In this document: positions 41,814 to 50,666 of the stretch, one piece after another
Layout: the number at the start of each line of letters is the position of its first letter
How positions within the stretch are numbered: the stretch's first letter is position 1
Source of the DNA: Rhodobacterales bacterium
Lineage (GTDB): Bacteria > Pseudomonadota > Alphaproteobacteria > Rhodobacterales > Rhodobacteraceae
Assembly (NCBI GenBank): GCA_021155205.1
Contig: JAJNPS010000028.1
Span: forward strand, 1 to 64,000
Direction of reading: 5' to 3'
Length of the DNA: 64,000 nucleotides
The notes under the pieces: model-generated
Seen by the model: only the letters and a program-made list of their open reading frames with translations
Databases searched by the model: none
What the model was told of the DNA's origin: nothing
Program-made: the position numbers and the translations under genes

Positions 41814-42826
41814 TCACAGTGTTTGATCCCGACCAGCGCAAGCACGATCCTCAGTTCTTTTTGACTTCAGGTGCATCTGCACCTTGTCCAGAAAAGCCCT
41901 CGCGGGTGGATGCGTTGTTGAGGGGTGTCGGGCGGCTGGGCGGGCCGGTTGTTGCTCCGCCAGATGCGGGGACTGGACCGATACGGGCGGTACATTCTGC
42001 GCGCTATCTGGAGTTTCTGCAGACCATCCACACGCGGTGGGCACGGATACCCGGTGCCTCGGCGGAGGTCATCGCGAACATCCATCCCTTTGCCCGTGAT
42101 GGGGGCTATCCCCTGTCCGCCGTGGGGCAGGCGGGGTTCCACATGACCGATACCTCCTGCCCGATCTCGGGGGCGACCTGGGGGTCGGCCTATGCCTCGG
42201 CGCAGACCGCGTTCCATGCGGCGGGTCTGCTACAGGGTGGGGAGCGCGCGGTCTATGCCCTTTGCCGCCCGCCAGGGCACCATGCCTTTGCCGAAGTGGC
42301 GGGCGGGTTCTGTTATCTGAACAATACGGCGATTGCGGCCCAGGCGCTGACCGATGCGGGGCGTAAAGTCGCAATCCTCGATGTCGATCTGCACCATGGC
42401 AACGGGACGCAGGGGATTTTCTATGATCGCGCAGATGTGCTGACCGTGTCGATCCATGCGCATCCTGAGCGGTTCTATCCATTCTTCTGGGGCTATCCCG
42501 ACGAGATCGGGGTGGGCGAGGGTAGGGGTGCGAACCTGAATCTGTGTCTGGAGCGGGGCACCGGGGATGCAGGGTTCATCGCCGCGCTGGGCAGCGCGCT
42601 TGAGCGGATCGCGCGCTGGGGGGCGGATACGCTGGTGCTGGCCCTGGGGCTGGATGCGTTTGTGGGCGATCCCTTTGCGGGCCTTGCCGTCACGACCGGC
42701 GGCTTTGGGCAGATCGGCGCGGCGGTCGCGGGCCTTGGGTTACCGACGGTCGTCGTGCAAGAGGGTGGCTATCTGTGCCCCGAGCTGGGCGACAATCTTG
42801 CGGCGGTGCTGCGGGCGTTCGCCTGA
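41810..42826 (+). CDS. Acetylpolyamine amidohydrolase / class II histone deacetylase-like
   Basis: The 338-residue zinc deacetylase has the arginase-deacetylase fold: HMTDTSCPIS, CRPPGHHAFAEVAGGFCYLNN (the catalytic His pair), VAILDVDLHHGNGTQGIFYD (zinc Asp and His) and VLALGLDAFVGDPFAGLAVT (second zinc Asp), with VVQEGGY near the end. In bacteria such proteins remove acetyl groups from acetylated polyamines (APAH type). It starts 4 bp inside the GNAT gene. Length and the extended loop before PGHH fit the APAH subgroup better than histone deacetylases. Confidence 0.9.
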   Translation: MITVFDPDQRKHDPQFFLTSGASAPCPEKPSRVDALLRGVGRLGGPVVAPPDAGTGPIRAVHSARYLEFLQTIHTRWARIPGASAEVIANIHPFARDGGYPLSAVGQAGFHMTDTSCPISGATWGSAYASAQTAFHAAGLLQGGERAVYALCRPPGHHAFAEVAGGFCYLNNTAIAAQALTDAGRKVAILDVDLHHGNGTQGIFYDRADVLTVSIHAHPERFYPFFWGYPDEIGVGEGRGANLNLCLERGTGDAGFIAALGSALERIARWGADTLVLALGLDAFVGDPFAGLAVTTGGFGQIGAAVAGLGLPTVVVQEGGYLCPELGDNLAAVLRAFA

Positions 42827-43597
42827 TCAGGCATCCAGAAAGACCCGGACGGTTTCCTCGAACGCACGGGGTTGTTCGGCATGCAGCCAGTGGCCCGCGC
42901 CATAGATCTTGGCAAAGCGGGCTTTGGGGAATTGCGCCAGGATCGCGGGACGGTACTCCGGCAGGACGTAGGCGCTTTGGTCGCCGGACAGGAACAGGGC
43001 GGGATGGTCGAAAACGCCGGGCGTGCCGGGCCAGCCGACGACGGCGGGCATCTCTGCCTCCAGCACATCAAGGTTCAGCCGCCAGCCGGGCGGGACGGAT
43101 TTCAGGTCCAGCGATTGCAGGAAGAACGCCCGCAAGGCGGGGTCGTGTTCGGCTTCGGCCAGCCTGCGATCCGCCTCGCCTCGCGTGGTGATGCCCGTCA
43201 GATCCAGCCCCCGCATCGCGTCGATGTGGCGGGTGTTGTCGTGGGTATAGGCGACGGGGGCGATGTCGGCGACGACCAATTTGCGGATCAGATCGGGTTT
43301 GGTCAGCGCAAGTTGCATCGCGGCCTTGCCACCCATGGAATGTCCCAACAGATCCACCCTGCCACCGGCGGCCTGCACCACCTCGGCCAGATCGGCGGCC
43401 ATGTCGGGATAGGTGTTCGTGACGGCCCAAGGGCTGAAGCCATGGTTGCGCTGATCGACCGTCCAGACCGCGCGCCGGTCGGCCAGTCGCCGCGCGATCG
43501 CCCCCCAGTTGCGCCCCGACCCGAACAGGCCATGCACGATGACCAGGGGCGGCTTGTCGGCGGTTTCGGTCGCAGGGAATGTCTCGAAGGCGAGCAT
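42827..43597 (-). CDS. Alpha/beta hydrolase, YbfF-like esterase
   Basis: The 256-residue enzyme matches the YbfF/ABHD11 esterase type: VIVHGLFGSGRNWGAIAR near the N-terminus, VDQRNHGFSPW, the nucleophile elbow GHSMGGKAAMQLAL (Ser near residue 96), VVADIAPVAYTHDN and the His in YGAGHWLHAEQPRAFEETVRVFL. YbfF hydrolyses short acyl esters, including palmitoyl-CoA-like substrates at low rate. It ends directly where the amidohydrolase gene ends (convergent, adjacent stops) and is divergent from the 43696 gene. Confidence 0.88.
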   Translation of the reverse strand: MLAFETFPATETADKPPLVIVHGLFGSGRNWGAIARRLADRRAVWTVDQRNHGFSPWAVTNTYPDMAADLAEVVQAAGGRVDLLGHSMGGKAAMQLALTKPDLIRKLVVADIAPVAYTHDNTRHIDAMRGLDLTGITTRGEADRRLAEAEHDPALRAFFLQSLDLKSVPPGWRLNLDVLEAEMPAVVGWPGTPGVFDHPALFLSGDQSAYVLPEYRPAILAQFPKARFAKIYGAGHWLHAEQPRAFEETVRVFLDA

Positions 43598-43695
43598 GGA
43601 TCGTTTCTACGCGCGCAGTTCTGCATTTGCCAGAGCGGTTGCTCCGTGCCATTGCCAAGCGTAGGATACAGCATTGCAACCAAACAGGACGCATT

Positions 43696-44067
43696 ATGGG
43701 GCCTGCGGCAATCCACGCGATGACAGACCGGGTCGCGCAATTGATGGAAGAAAAGCTGGCGGTGCGGGGCAAGGGCCTGGCGGCCAAGCTGCGGCGCGGG
43801 GGACGCCTGCTGCCGCGCCAGGTGCGGAGCGCCGCGCAGAATCTGGTGCAGGCGGCCGATATGGCCAACAGCCCGAAACTGGCGATGCAGGTCGATAACG
43901 CCCAGGTCGCAGCGGCCTATGATGCCTGCCTGAAACACCTGTCGGCGCTGCCGGCCGCCGCCGGTTGGGGCGCGCATGCGCTGGCCAGCCTGCGCTCCAT
44001 TGCCTTTGCCGTCCTGGTGATCGGGGCAGGCGTGATCGGCTATATGGTCTGGCGGGGATATGTCTGA
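43696..44067 (+). CDS. Small protein with C-terminal membrane anchor, unknown function
   Basis: The 123-residue protein starts at the ATG at 43696 behind AGGA. The first 90 residues are soluble, helical and positively charged (EEKLAVRGKGLAAKLRRGGRLLPRQ), then a single C-terminal helix (LRSIAFAVLVIGAGVIGYMVW) inserts in the membrane with a short tail. I do not recognise a named family, though tail-anchored proteins of this shape recur in Rhodobacteraceae. Divergent from the YbfF-like esterase. A start further upstream in the same frame at 43579 would run into the divergent gene and is unlikely. Confidence 0.7.
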   Translation: MGPAAIHAMTDRVAQLMEEKLAVRGKGLAAKLRRGGRLLPRQVRSAAQNLVQAADMANSPKLAMQVDNAQVAAAYDACLKHLSALPAAAGWGAHALASLRSIAFAVLVIGAGVIGYMVWRGYV

Positions 44068-44119
44068 CCCTGTGGCAGGGCGATCGGGTGCGGTGTGCGG
44101 CGGGTGATGACGGTGACGA

Positions 44120-44400
44120 TCACAAACGCCACGTCAGCAACAGATACCATGATCCAAGCTTGGCAAGGCTGACCCAGTTTTCCAGTTTCGCCCACAGGGA
44201 CAGGACCTGCGTGCCGACGGCGAACAGAAACAGCGCATCATGGCGCTGGATCGGCCAGTCGGGGTTCCAGACCAGCTTGGTCCCGATGAACGCCGTCAGC
44301 AGCAGCCCGCCGAACTGGCAGGCCCAGTCCTGTTTCAGCAAGAACATGACGAACTCGGTCAGCGCAAAGCGCAGGCGCGCGCGGGCAAGCAGCCAAGACC
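44120..44400 (-). pseudogene. DUF817-family membrane protein remnant
   Basis: A minus-strand frame reads ARARLRFALTEFVMFLLKQD, then FGGLLLTAFIGTKLVWNPDWPIQRHDALFLFAVGTQVLS and KLENW, close to the N-terminal third of DUF817 integral membrane proteins (about 270 residues). The match ends near 44150; the frame closes at 44120 with unrelated residues and no further DUF817 sequence appears in any frame beyond it. No good start lies between the glyA stop and the first conserved residue. I treat it as a decayed gene downstream of glyA. Confidence 0.65.
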
Positions 44401-44454
44401 GCCTTCCAGGCCCCCCCTTGTCGTCGCGGCGCCGGGGCGCGCCGCAGGCGTCAA

Positions 44455-45750
44455 TCAAAGCCCCGGATAGATCGGGAAGCGATGGCACAAAGCCTCGACC
44501 CTGGCGCGGACGGCGGTCTCGACCCCGGCATTGCCGTCCTCGCCATTTGCGGCAAGACCATCGACGACCTCGGTGATCCATTGGCCGATCTGGCGGAACT
44601 CCGCCTCGCCAAAGCCGCGCGTCGTGCCCGCGGGCGTGCCAAGGCGGACGCCCGAGGTGATGGTGGGTTTTTCGGTGTCGAAGGGGATGCCGTTCTTGTT
44701 GCAGGTGATGTGGGCGCGGCCAAGCGCCTTTTCGGTGGCATTGCCCTTGACGCCCTTGGGCCGCAGGTCGACCAGCATCAGGTGGGTGTCGGTGCCGCCC
44801 GTCACGATATCAAGGCCACCTTTCATCAACTCATCCGCCAGCGCCTGCGCATTCCTGATTACCTGCGCCTGATAGGTCTTGAAGCCCGGCTCCAGCGCCT
44901 CTTTGAACGCCACCGCCTTGGCGGCGATGACGTGCATCAGGGGGCCGCCCTGGATGCCCGGGAAGATCGCCGAATTGACCTTTTTCGCGATGGTCTCGTC
45001 GTCGGTCAGGATCATGCCGCCGCGGGGGCCGCGCAGGGTCTTGTGGGTGGTCGTGGTGGCGACATGGGCGTGCGGGAACGGGCTGGGGTAAAGGCCCGCC
45101 GCGACCAGACCCGCGAAATGCGCCATGTCGACAAGGAGATAGGCCCCGACGCTGTCGGCAATCGCGCGCATGCGCGGAAAGTCGATGACGCGCGGAATGG
45201 CGGAACCACCGGCAATGATCAACCTGGGTCTATGCTCAGATGCCAGCGCCTGCACCTGGTCATAGTCCAGCGTCAGGTCCTGCTTGCGCACGCCATACTG
45301 GACCGCCTTGAACCATTTGCCCGACTGGTTCGGCGCGGCACCATGGGTCAGGTGGCCACCGGCGTCCAGCGACATCCCCAGGATGGTGTCGCCGGGCTGG
45401 ATCAGCGCCTGGAACACGCCCTGGTTGGCCTGGCTGCCGGAGTTCGGCTGCACATTCGCAAAACCGCAATGAAACAGCGCCTTTGCCCGCTCGATGGCCA
45501 GATTTTCCGCGACGTCCACATACTGGCAGCCGCCATAGTACCGCTTGCCCGGATAGCCTTCGGCGTATTTGTTCGTCATCACCGACCCTTGCGCCTCCAT
45601 CACCGCGCGGCTGACAATGTTTTCCGACGCGATCAGCTCGATCTCGTGGCGCTGGCGACCGAGTTCGTCCGTCATCGCCCCGAACAATTCGGGATCGCGC
45701 GAGGACAGGGGTTCGCTGAAAAAGCCGGTGTCTCGATGCGGGGCGTTCAT
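44455..45750 (-). CDS. glyA: Serine hydroxymethyltransferase
   Basis: The 431-residue PLP enzyme interconverts serine and glycine while loading tetrahydrofolate with a one-carbon unit. Hallmarks: IELIASENIVSRAVMEAQGSVMTNKYAEGYPGKRYYGG, QPNSGSQANQ, LDAGGHLTHG, the Schiff-base Lys in TTTHKTLRGPRGG, and TPAGTTRGFGE near the end. All catalytic residues are visible and the length is normal. It is transcribed leftward and separated by 212 bp from nadK, so the two have divergent promoters. Confidence 0.97.
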   Translation of the reverse strand: MNAPHRDTGFFSEPLSSRDPELFGAMTDELGRQRHEIELIASENIVSRAVMEAQGSVMTNKYAEGYPGKRYYGGCQYVDVAENLAIERAKALFHCGFANVQPNSGSQANQGVFQALIQPGDTILGMSLDAGGHLTHGAAPNQSGKWFKAVQYGVRKQDLTLDYDQVQALASEHRPRLIIAGGSAIPRVIDFPRMRAIADSVGAYLLVDMAHFAGLVAAGLYPSPFPHAHVATTTTHKTLRGPRGGMILTDDETIAKKVNSAIFPGIQGGPLMHVIAAKAVAFKEALEPGFKTYQAQVIRNAQALADELMKGGLDIVTGGTDTHLMLVDLRPKGVKGNATEKALGRAHITCNKNGIPFDTEKPTITSGVRLGTPAGTTRGFGEAEFRQIGQWITEVVDGLAANGEDGNAGVETAVRARVEALCHRFPIYPGL

Positions 45751-45962
45751 GGGCTGACCTTTGGCATGGGAATGGGAGCAATCCGCTATTTAGAACACCG
45801 CGACCGATCCGCAAAGGCAAGAAAACGACGGGTTCGGACAAGGGCGCGAAATCAAGGGTCGCAGGGGGAACCCCTGGCGTCCTTCGCAAACCGGCGCGGT
45901 GGCCGGGCATTGGGCTTGAGTTTGCGGATGCGCGCGGTCAAGTTGGCCGCCAGAGGAGCGCC

Positions 45963-46730
45963 ATGCCACAGTCCCGCATCAGATTTGCCGCCAGCCGCGC
46001 GCCCGCCGCGGCAGAGGCGTTTGCCGCCCTGACCACGCGTTATGGGCAGGCGGATGCACGGGTGGCCGATGTGATCGTGGCGCTGGGCGGTGACGGGTTC
46101 ATGCTGCAGACGCTGCACAGCCTGGCCGGGCGTGACCTGCCGGTCTACGGGATGAATTGCGGCACGATCGGGTTCCTGATGAACGCTTATGGGGCGGACG
46201 CTTTGCAGGATCGCATTGCCGAGGCCGAAGAAACCGTGATCAACCCGCTGTCGATGCGGGCGGTGAACGTCAGGGGCCGCGCGACGGACGCGCTTGCCAT
46301 CAACGAGGTGTCGCTGTTGCGGCAGGGACCGCAGGCGGCCAAGCTGCGCATCATCGTCGACGGGCGCGAGCGGCTGACGGAACTCGTCTGCGACGGCGCG
46401 CTGGTGGCGACGCCCGCTGGATCGACCGCCTACAATTACTCGGCGCATGGTCCGATCCTGCCCATCGGGTCGGATGTGCTGGCCCTGACCGCGATGTCGG
46501 CGTTCCGCCCCCGGCGCTGGCGCGGGGCCTTGCTGCCGCATACGGCAGTCGTGCGGTTCGAGGTGCTGGAGCCGGACAAGCGCCCGGTGATGGCCGACGC
46601 CGACAGCCGATCATCGGTGCGCGACGTCGCCTCGGTCGAAATCACGTCGGTCCGCGACGTGCGCCATCGTTTGTTGTTCGACGCCGGCCACGGGCTTGAG
46701 GAACGCCTGATCGGCGAGCAGTTCACCTGA
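45963..46730 (+). CDS. nadK: NAD kinase
   Basis: The 255-residue kinase phosphorylates NAD to NADP. The GGDG motif (VALGGDGFMLQTLH), the NCGTIGFLMN segment, NEVSLLR and TPAGSTAYNYSAHGPI are all present. AGAGGAG just before the ATG at 45963 supports the start. The length fits the short bacterial form without a regulatory N-terminal extension. It is convergent with the sigma-54 response regulator (7-bp gap). Confidence 0.95.
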   Translation: MPQSRIRFAASRAPAAAEAFAALTTRYGQADARVADVIVALGGDGFMLQTLHSLAGRDLPVYGMNCGTIGFLMNAYGADALQDRIAEAEETVINPLSMRAVNVRGRATDALAINEVSLLRQGPQAAKLRIIVDGRERLTELVCDGALVATPAGSTAYNYSAHGPILPIGSDVLALTAMSAFRPRRWRGALLPHTAVVRFEVLEPDKRPVMADADSRSSVRDVASVEITSVRDVRHRLLFDAGHGLEERLIGEQFT

Positions 46731-46737
46731 CGCCGGA

Positions 46738-48195
46738 TCAGACCACGGTCTTTTGCGCGACGCCCCAGCCTTCGATCTTGCGGTAAAGCGTCGAGGGCGC
46801 AAGGTCGAGGATGCGCGCGGCCTTGGGCACCGACCCGCCGCAGGATGCCAGCGTTGCCTCGATCACCTCGCGCTCGATCTCGGCCAGGGTCTTGCCGATC
46901 AGCCGCTCAACGCTCAGATCGGCCGTCCGCGCAACGGGGAGCGACGTTGGCCCCGCCCATTTGCCCGGCGGCGGCGCAAGGTCATCGGGCAGCATCTCCA
47001 TCGTCACCCGGTCGCCGTCATTCAAGACCACGATGTTGCGGATCACGTTCAGCACCTGGCGCACGTTGCCGGGCCAGGGCAGGCGCAGGAAAAGGTCGGT
47101 CACGTCAGGGTCCAGCGTCCGAAAGGTGCGCCCCTCTTCGGCGGAAAAGTGCAACAGAGCCGCCGTCGCGATGTCGATCACGTCGCCGTCGCGGTCGCGC
47201 AAGGGGGGCATGTGGATCGGCACGACATGAAGGCGGTAATAGAGATCCTCGCGGAACAACCCGCGCCGCACCGCATCCAGCGGATCGCGGTTGGTGGCGC
47301 AGATGATGCGGACATTGACCTTGCGCGGCTTTGTCGCCCCGACGGGCTGTACGGTCGAGGTCTGCAGAAACCGCAGCAGTTTCGTCTGCAGGGCCGGCGC
47401 CATCTCGCAGATCTCATCCAGAAACAGGGTGCCGCCATCGGCCGCCGCCGCCGCCCCCGGCTTGTCGGAAATCGCGCCGGTAAAGCTGCCCTTCACATGG
47501 CCGAACACCTCGGATTCCAAGAGATCCTGCGGGATTGCACCGCAGTTCAGCGCGATGAAGGGGCCGGTGGCGCGGTTCGATCCGGCATGCACGGCCAGCG
47601 CGCAAAGCTCCTTGCCGGTCCCGCTTTCGCCGGTGATGAAGACCGTGGCCATGGATTTCGCGACAGAGGCGATCTTGGTGTGGATCCGCACCATCGCGTC
47701 GGACGATCCGATAAAGGTGCCCGACGTCGCCTCGGTGGTCTGCATCGGCAGGCCCGGGATGCCGCGTTCCTGCGTTGGTGCGGCGCGCAGGCGCGGCGCG
47801 CGCGGGTCGGCAGGCGTCACAGCATGGCGCACGGCGTCCAGGAATCGGATGTCGTCGAACGGCTTGACCAGAAATTCGGTGGCACCCGCGCGCATCGCCT
47901 CCACCGCCTTGTTGATCGAGCCGTTGGCGGTGATGACGATGATGCGGGTGTCCGGCCGCAGGGCCAGCATTTCATGTATGAGATCAAGACCGTCGCGGTC
48001 CGGCAGGATCAGGTCGAGAAGCACAACGTCAAATTCCACATCGCGAAAAAGCGCCATCCCGACCGCGGCGGTTTCCGCCACTTGAACCGTATGGCCAGCA
48101 CCCTCCAGCACGGTCCGGTAGACGATCTGCAGCGACGCGGTGTCCTCGATCAGCAGGATGGTGGTGGCACGCGCGGGCAGGGGCAGGCGGCTCAT
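46738..48195 (-). CDS. Sigma-54-dependent response regulator, LuxO-like
   Basis: The 485-residue NtrC-type activator has a receiver domain (residues about 12-125; phospho-Asp in VVLLDLILPDRDGLD), a sigma-54 AAA+ domain (about 165-395) with Walker A TGESGTGKELCA, the loop GSFTGA contacting sigma-54, Walker B TLFLDEICEM, and the arginine-finger region FREDLYYRLHVVPI, then a Fis-type HTH (AARILDLAPSTLYRKIEGWG). The receiver plus GSFTGA variant resembles LuxO. It overlaps the Hpt gene by four bases, so the partner phosphotransfer protein is made with it. No histidine kinase is nearby. Its target is not visible. Confidence 0.92.
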   Translation of the reverse strand: MSRLPLPARATTILLIEDTASLQIVYRTVLEGAGHTVQVAETAAVGMALFRDVEFDVVLLDLILPDRDGLDLIHEMLALRPDTRIIVITANGSINKAVEAMRAGATEFLVKPFDDIRFLDAVRHAVTPADPRAPRLRAAPTQERGIPGLPMQTTEATSGTFIGSSDAMVRIHTKIASVAKSMATVFITGESGTGKELCALAVHAGSNRATGPFIALNCGAIPQDLLESEVFGHVKGSFTGAISDKPGAAAAADGGTLFLDEICEMAPALQTKLLRFLQTSTVQPVGATKPRKVNVRIICATNRDPLDAVRRGLFREDLYYRLHVVPIHMPPLRDRDGDVIDIATAALLHFSAEEGRTFRTLDPDVTDLFLRLPWPGNVRQVLNVIRNIVVLNDGDRVTMEMLPDDLAPPPGKWAGPTSLPVARTADLSVERLIGKTLAEIEREVIEATLASCGGSVPKAARILDLAPSTLYRKIEGWGVAQKTVV

Positions 48196-48629
48196 CCGGC
48201 AGGTCCCGTTGCTGGGGTGGTTGCCGTCTTGTGCTGCGCGCGCACGGTGTCAAGTTCAGCGACCAGCCGGTCGGTCAGCCGGGCGGCCAGCGTTGCCGGG
48301 TGCCCAAAGGCCGCCTGATCGGCGTCACGCGCCGCTGCATTCAGGCGCCGCGCGGCGGTTTCCATCTCGCGCGCGCCGACCGTCCCCGCCAGCGCGATGA
48401 GGTCATGCGAGGCGCGCCGCAGGCCATCGCGATCATGCCCGGCGACAGCGCGGCGCAGCGCGGTCCCTGCCGACGCCAGATCGACCTGCATCCGGGCAAG
48501 GAACGCGATTGACTGCGCCCCGCCCAGCAGGTCCAAAAGCCGCTGCAAGGTGGGGTCGTGCAACAGCCGGTTCCCACCCAAAGCGGTGTGGGACGCCGAA
48601 TTGTGCAAGCTTCTGGCATTGTGGTTCAT
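48192..48629 (-). CDS. Histidine phosphotransfer (Hpt) protein, LuxU-like
   Basis: The 145-residue protein holds one Hpt four-helix domain (residues about 30-125). The phosphorylated His is H75 in ASHDLIALAGTVGAREM, followed by the usual G-x helix turn and RRLNAAARD. It overlaps the LuxO-like regulator by 4 bp (ATGA) and ends 57 bp after prpE. It should relay phosphate from an unlinked hybrid kinase to the regulator. The N-terminal 25 residues look disordered and may not all be translated; no better start is visible. Confidence 0.85.
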   Translation of the reverse strand: MNHNARSLHNSASHTALGGNRLLHDPTLQRLLDLLGGAQSIAFLARMQVDLASAGTALRRAVAGHDRDGLRRASHDLIALAGTVGAREMETAARRLNAAARDADQAAFGHPATLAARLTDRLVAELDTVRAQHKTATTPATGPAG

Positions 48630-48686
48630 CGCATCGCCACGTTACCGCAGGAAACCGCAATGTCCAGCCATGCGCGCCTTGCTCGG

Positions 48687-50588
48687 TCAGCCCGCAGGTC
48701 CACCCGCAAGGCCGATGCCGCGCAAGGCGGCCGCGATTTCGTCGAGGATGGCGGGGTCGTCGATGGTGGAGGGCATTTTCCAGGCCTGGCCATCGGCGAT
48801 CTTGACCATGGTCGAGCGCAGTATCTTGCCCGAGCGTGTTTTCGGCAACCGCTCCACCACCACGGCGCGCTTGAAATCCGTGACGGGGCCGATCCTGTCG
48901 CGCATCAGCGAGATGCAATCCGCGATCACGTCTTCGGGTGCGCGCGTCGCCCCCTTGTTCAGGCACAGGAACCCCAGCGGCGTCTGGCCCTTCAGCGCAT
49001 CGGCCACCCCGATCACCGCGCATTCGGCGACATCCCTGTGACCAGCCAGCACTTCTTCCATCGCGCCGGTGGACAGGCGGTGGCCCGCGACATTGATCAC
49101 GTCATCCGTGCGCGCCATCACATAAAGATACCCGTCGGCATCGACATAGCCCGCGTCGCCGGTCTCATAATGGCCGGTGAAACGGGACAGATAGCTTTTG
49201 TGGAACCGGTCTTCGGCATTCCAGAGCGTCGGCAGAGTGCCGGGCGGCAGCGGCAGTCGGATGGCGATGGCTCCCAACGTGCCGGGCGAAACCGGATGGC
49301 CGTCGTCGTCCAGCACCTGCACGTCATAGCCGGGCATGGGAACGCAAGGCGAGCCGATCTTGACAGGCAGGGCCCCAAGGCCGAGGGGGTTGGCGGCGAT
49401 GGCATAGCCGGTTTCGGTCTGCCACCAATGGTCGATCACCGGAACCCCGGCATGCGCCTGCGCCCAGTGGATCGTGTCGGGATCGGCGCGTTCCCCCGCG
49501 AGGTAGATCGCCTGCAGGTTCGACAGGTCGTGTCGGCCGACCAGCCGCCCCTCGGGGTCCTCGCGCTTGATGGCGCGGAGCGCGGTCGGGGCGGTGAAAA
49601 AGCTCCGCACCCGGTGTTCGGCCATCACGCGCCAGAAGGCGGCGGCGTCCGGCGTGCCGACAGGTTTGCCTTCATAGACGACCGTCGTGCAGCCCGCGAT
49701 CAGGGGGCCATAGACGATGTAGCTGTGGCCCACCACCCAGCCGACATCTGACGCCGCCCAGAACACATCGCCCGGACCGCAATTGTAGATGGCAGCCATT
49801 GTCCAGTTGAGGGCGACCAGATGCCCGGCGGTTGGGCGCACGACGCCCTTGGGCGCGCCGGTGGTGCCAGAGGTATAGAGGATATAGGCCGGGTGGTTGC
49901 CCGCGACCGCGACGCAATCCGCCGGTTCGGCGCCGGTCACGAACGCTTCCCAGCCGATGTCGCGGTCAGGGACAAGGTCCGCAACCTGCTGTTCGCGCTG
50001 CAGGATCACACAGAAGGCGGGCTTGTGGACCGCCATGCCGATGGCCGCGTCGAGAAGCGGCTTGTAGGAAACGATGCGCGCAGGCTCGATCCCGCAGGAG
50101 GCCGCGATGATCGCCTTGGGGGTGCAGTCGTCGATGCGGACGGCCAGTTCGGCGGCGGCGAACCCGCCAAAGACGACAGAGTGGATCGCGCCCAGCCGCG
50201 CGCAGGCGAGCATCGCCTCCACCGCCTCGGGGACCATCGGCATGTAGAGGATGACGCGGTCGCCCTTTTCGATGCCACGGGCCTTGAGCGCCCCGGCAAG
50301 GCGCGCGACACGGGTTTGCAGGTCGGCATAGGTGATGACGCGCCTGGTCCCCGTGACCGGGCTGTCATGGATGATCGCCGCCTGTGCCCCGCGTCCCGCC
50401 AGCACATGCCGGTCGACGGCATTCCAGCAGGTGTTGACGGTCGCGTCGGTGAACCACTCGTAGAACGGCGCGCGGGCGGCGTTCAGGGCATGTGTGGGGG
50501 GCGTGATCCAGTCGATGGCGGACGCGGCGTCGAGCCAGAACGCCTCCGGGTCGGATTGCCAGCGGGCGTAGGTTGCGGCGTAGGTCAT
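48687..50588 (-). CDS. prpE: Propionyl-CoA synthetase
   Basis: The 633-residue AMP-forming acyl-CoA synthetase is close to PrpE: an ACS N-terminus (YARWQSDPEAFWLDAASAIDW), the P-loop YTSGTTGAPKGVVR, the ASDVGWVVGHSY strand, WWQTETGYAIA, the hinge YVDADGYLYVMARTDDVINVAGHRLS (paraphrased span ends at a conserved Arg-Leu-Ser) and the catalytic Lys in TRSGKILR. PrpE activates propionate with ATP and CoA. It lies 78 bp downstream of maeB in the same direction, so propionate or short-acid use and anaplerosis may share transcription. Confidence 0.92.
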   Translation of the reverse strand: MTYAATYARWQSDPEAFWLDAASAIDWITPPTHALNAARAPFYEWFTDATVNTCWNAVDRHVLAGRGAQAAIIHDSPVTGTRRVITYADLQTRVARLAGALKARGIEKGDRVILYMPMVPEAVEAMLACARLGAIHSVVFGGFAAAELAVRIDDCTPKAIIAASCGIEPARIVSYKPLLDAAIGMAVHKPAFCVILQREQQVADLVPDRDIGWEAFVTGAEPADCVAVAGNHPAYILYTSGTTGAPKGVVRPTAGHLVALNWTMAAIYNCGPGDVFWAASDVGWVVGHSYIVYGPLIAGCTTVVYEGKPVGTPDAAAFWRVMAEHRVRSFFTAPTALRAIKREDPEGRLVGRHDLSNLQAIYLAGERADPDTIHWAQAHAGVPVIDHWWQTETGYAIAANPLGLGALPVKIGSPCVPMPGYDVQVLDDDGHPVSPGTLGAIAIRLPLPPGTLPTLWNAEDRFHKSYLSRFTGHYETGDAGYVDADGYLYVMARTDDVINVAGHRLSTGAMEEVLAGHRDVAECAVIGVADALKGQTPLGFLCLNKGATRAPEDVIADCISLMRDRIGPVTDFKRAVVVERLPKTRSGKILRSTMVKIADGQAWKMPSTIDDPAILDEIAAALRGIGLAGGPAG

Positions 50589-50666
50589 CGTGGCATCACC
50601 CTTTCAGCCACAGGCTTGCCGTGCGGGCGCGACGAATTCAAGCCGCGGTCCCGCCCTGCCTTGGCC

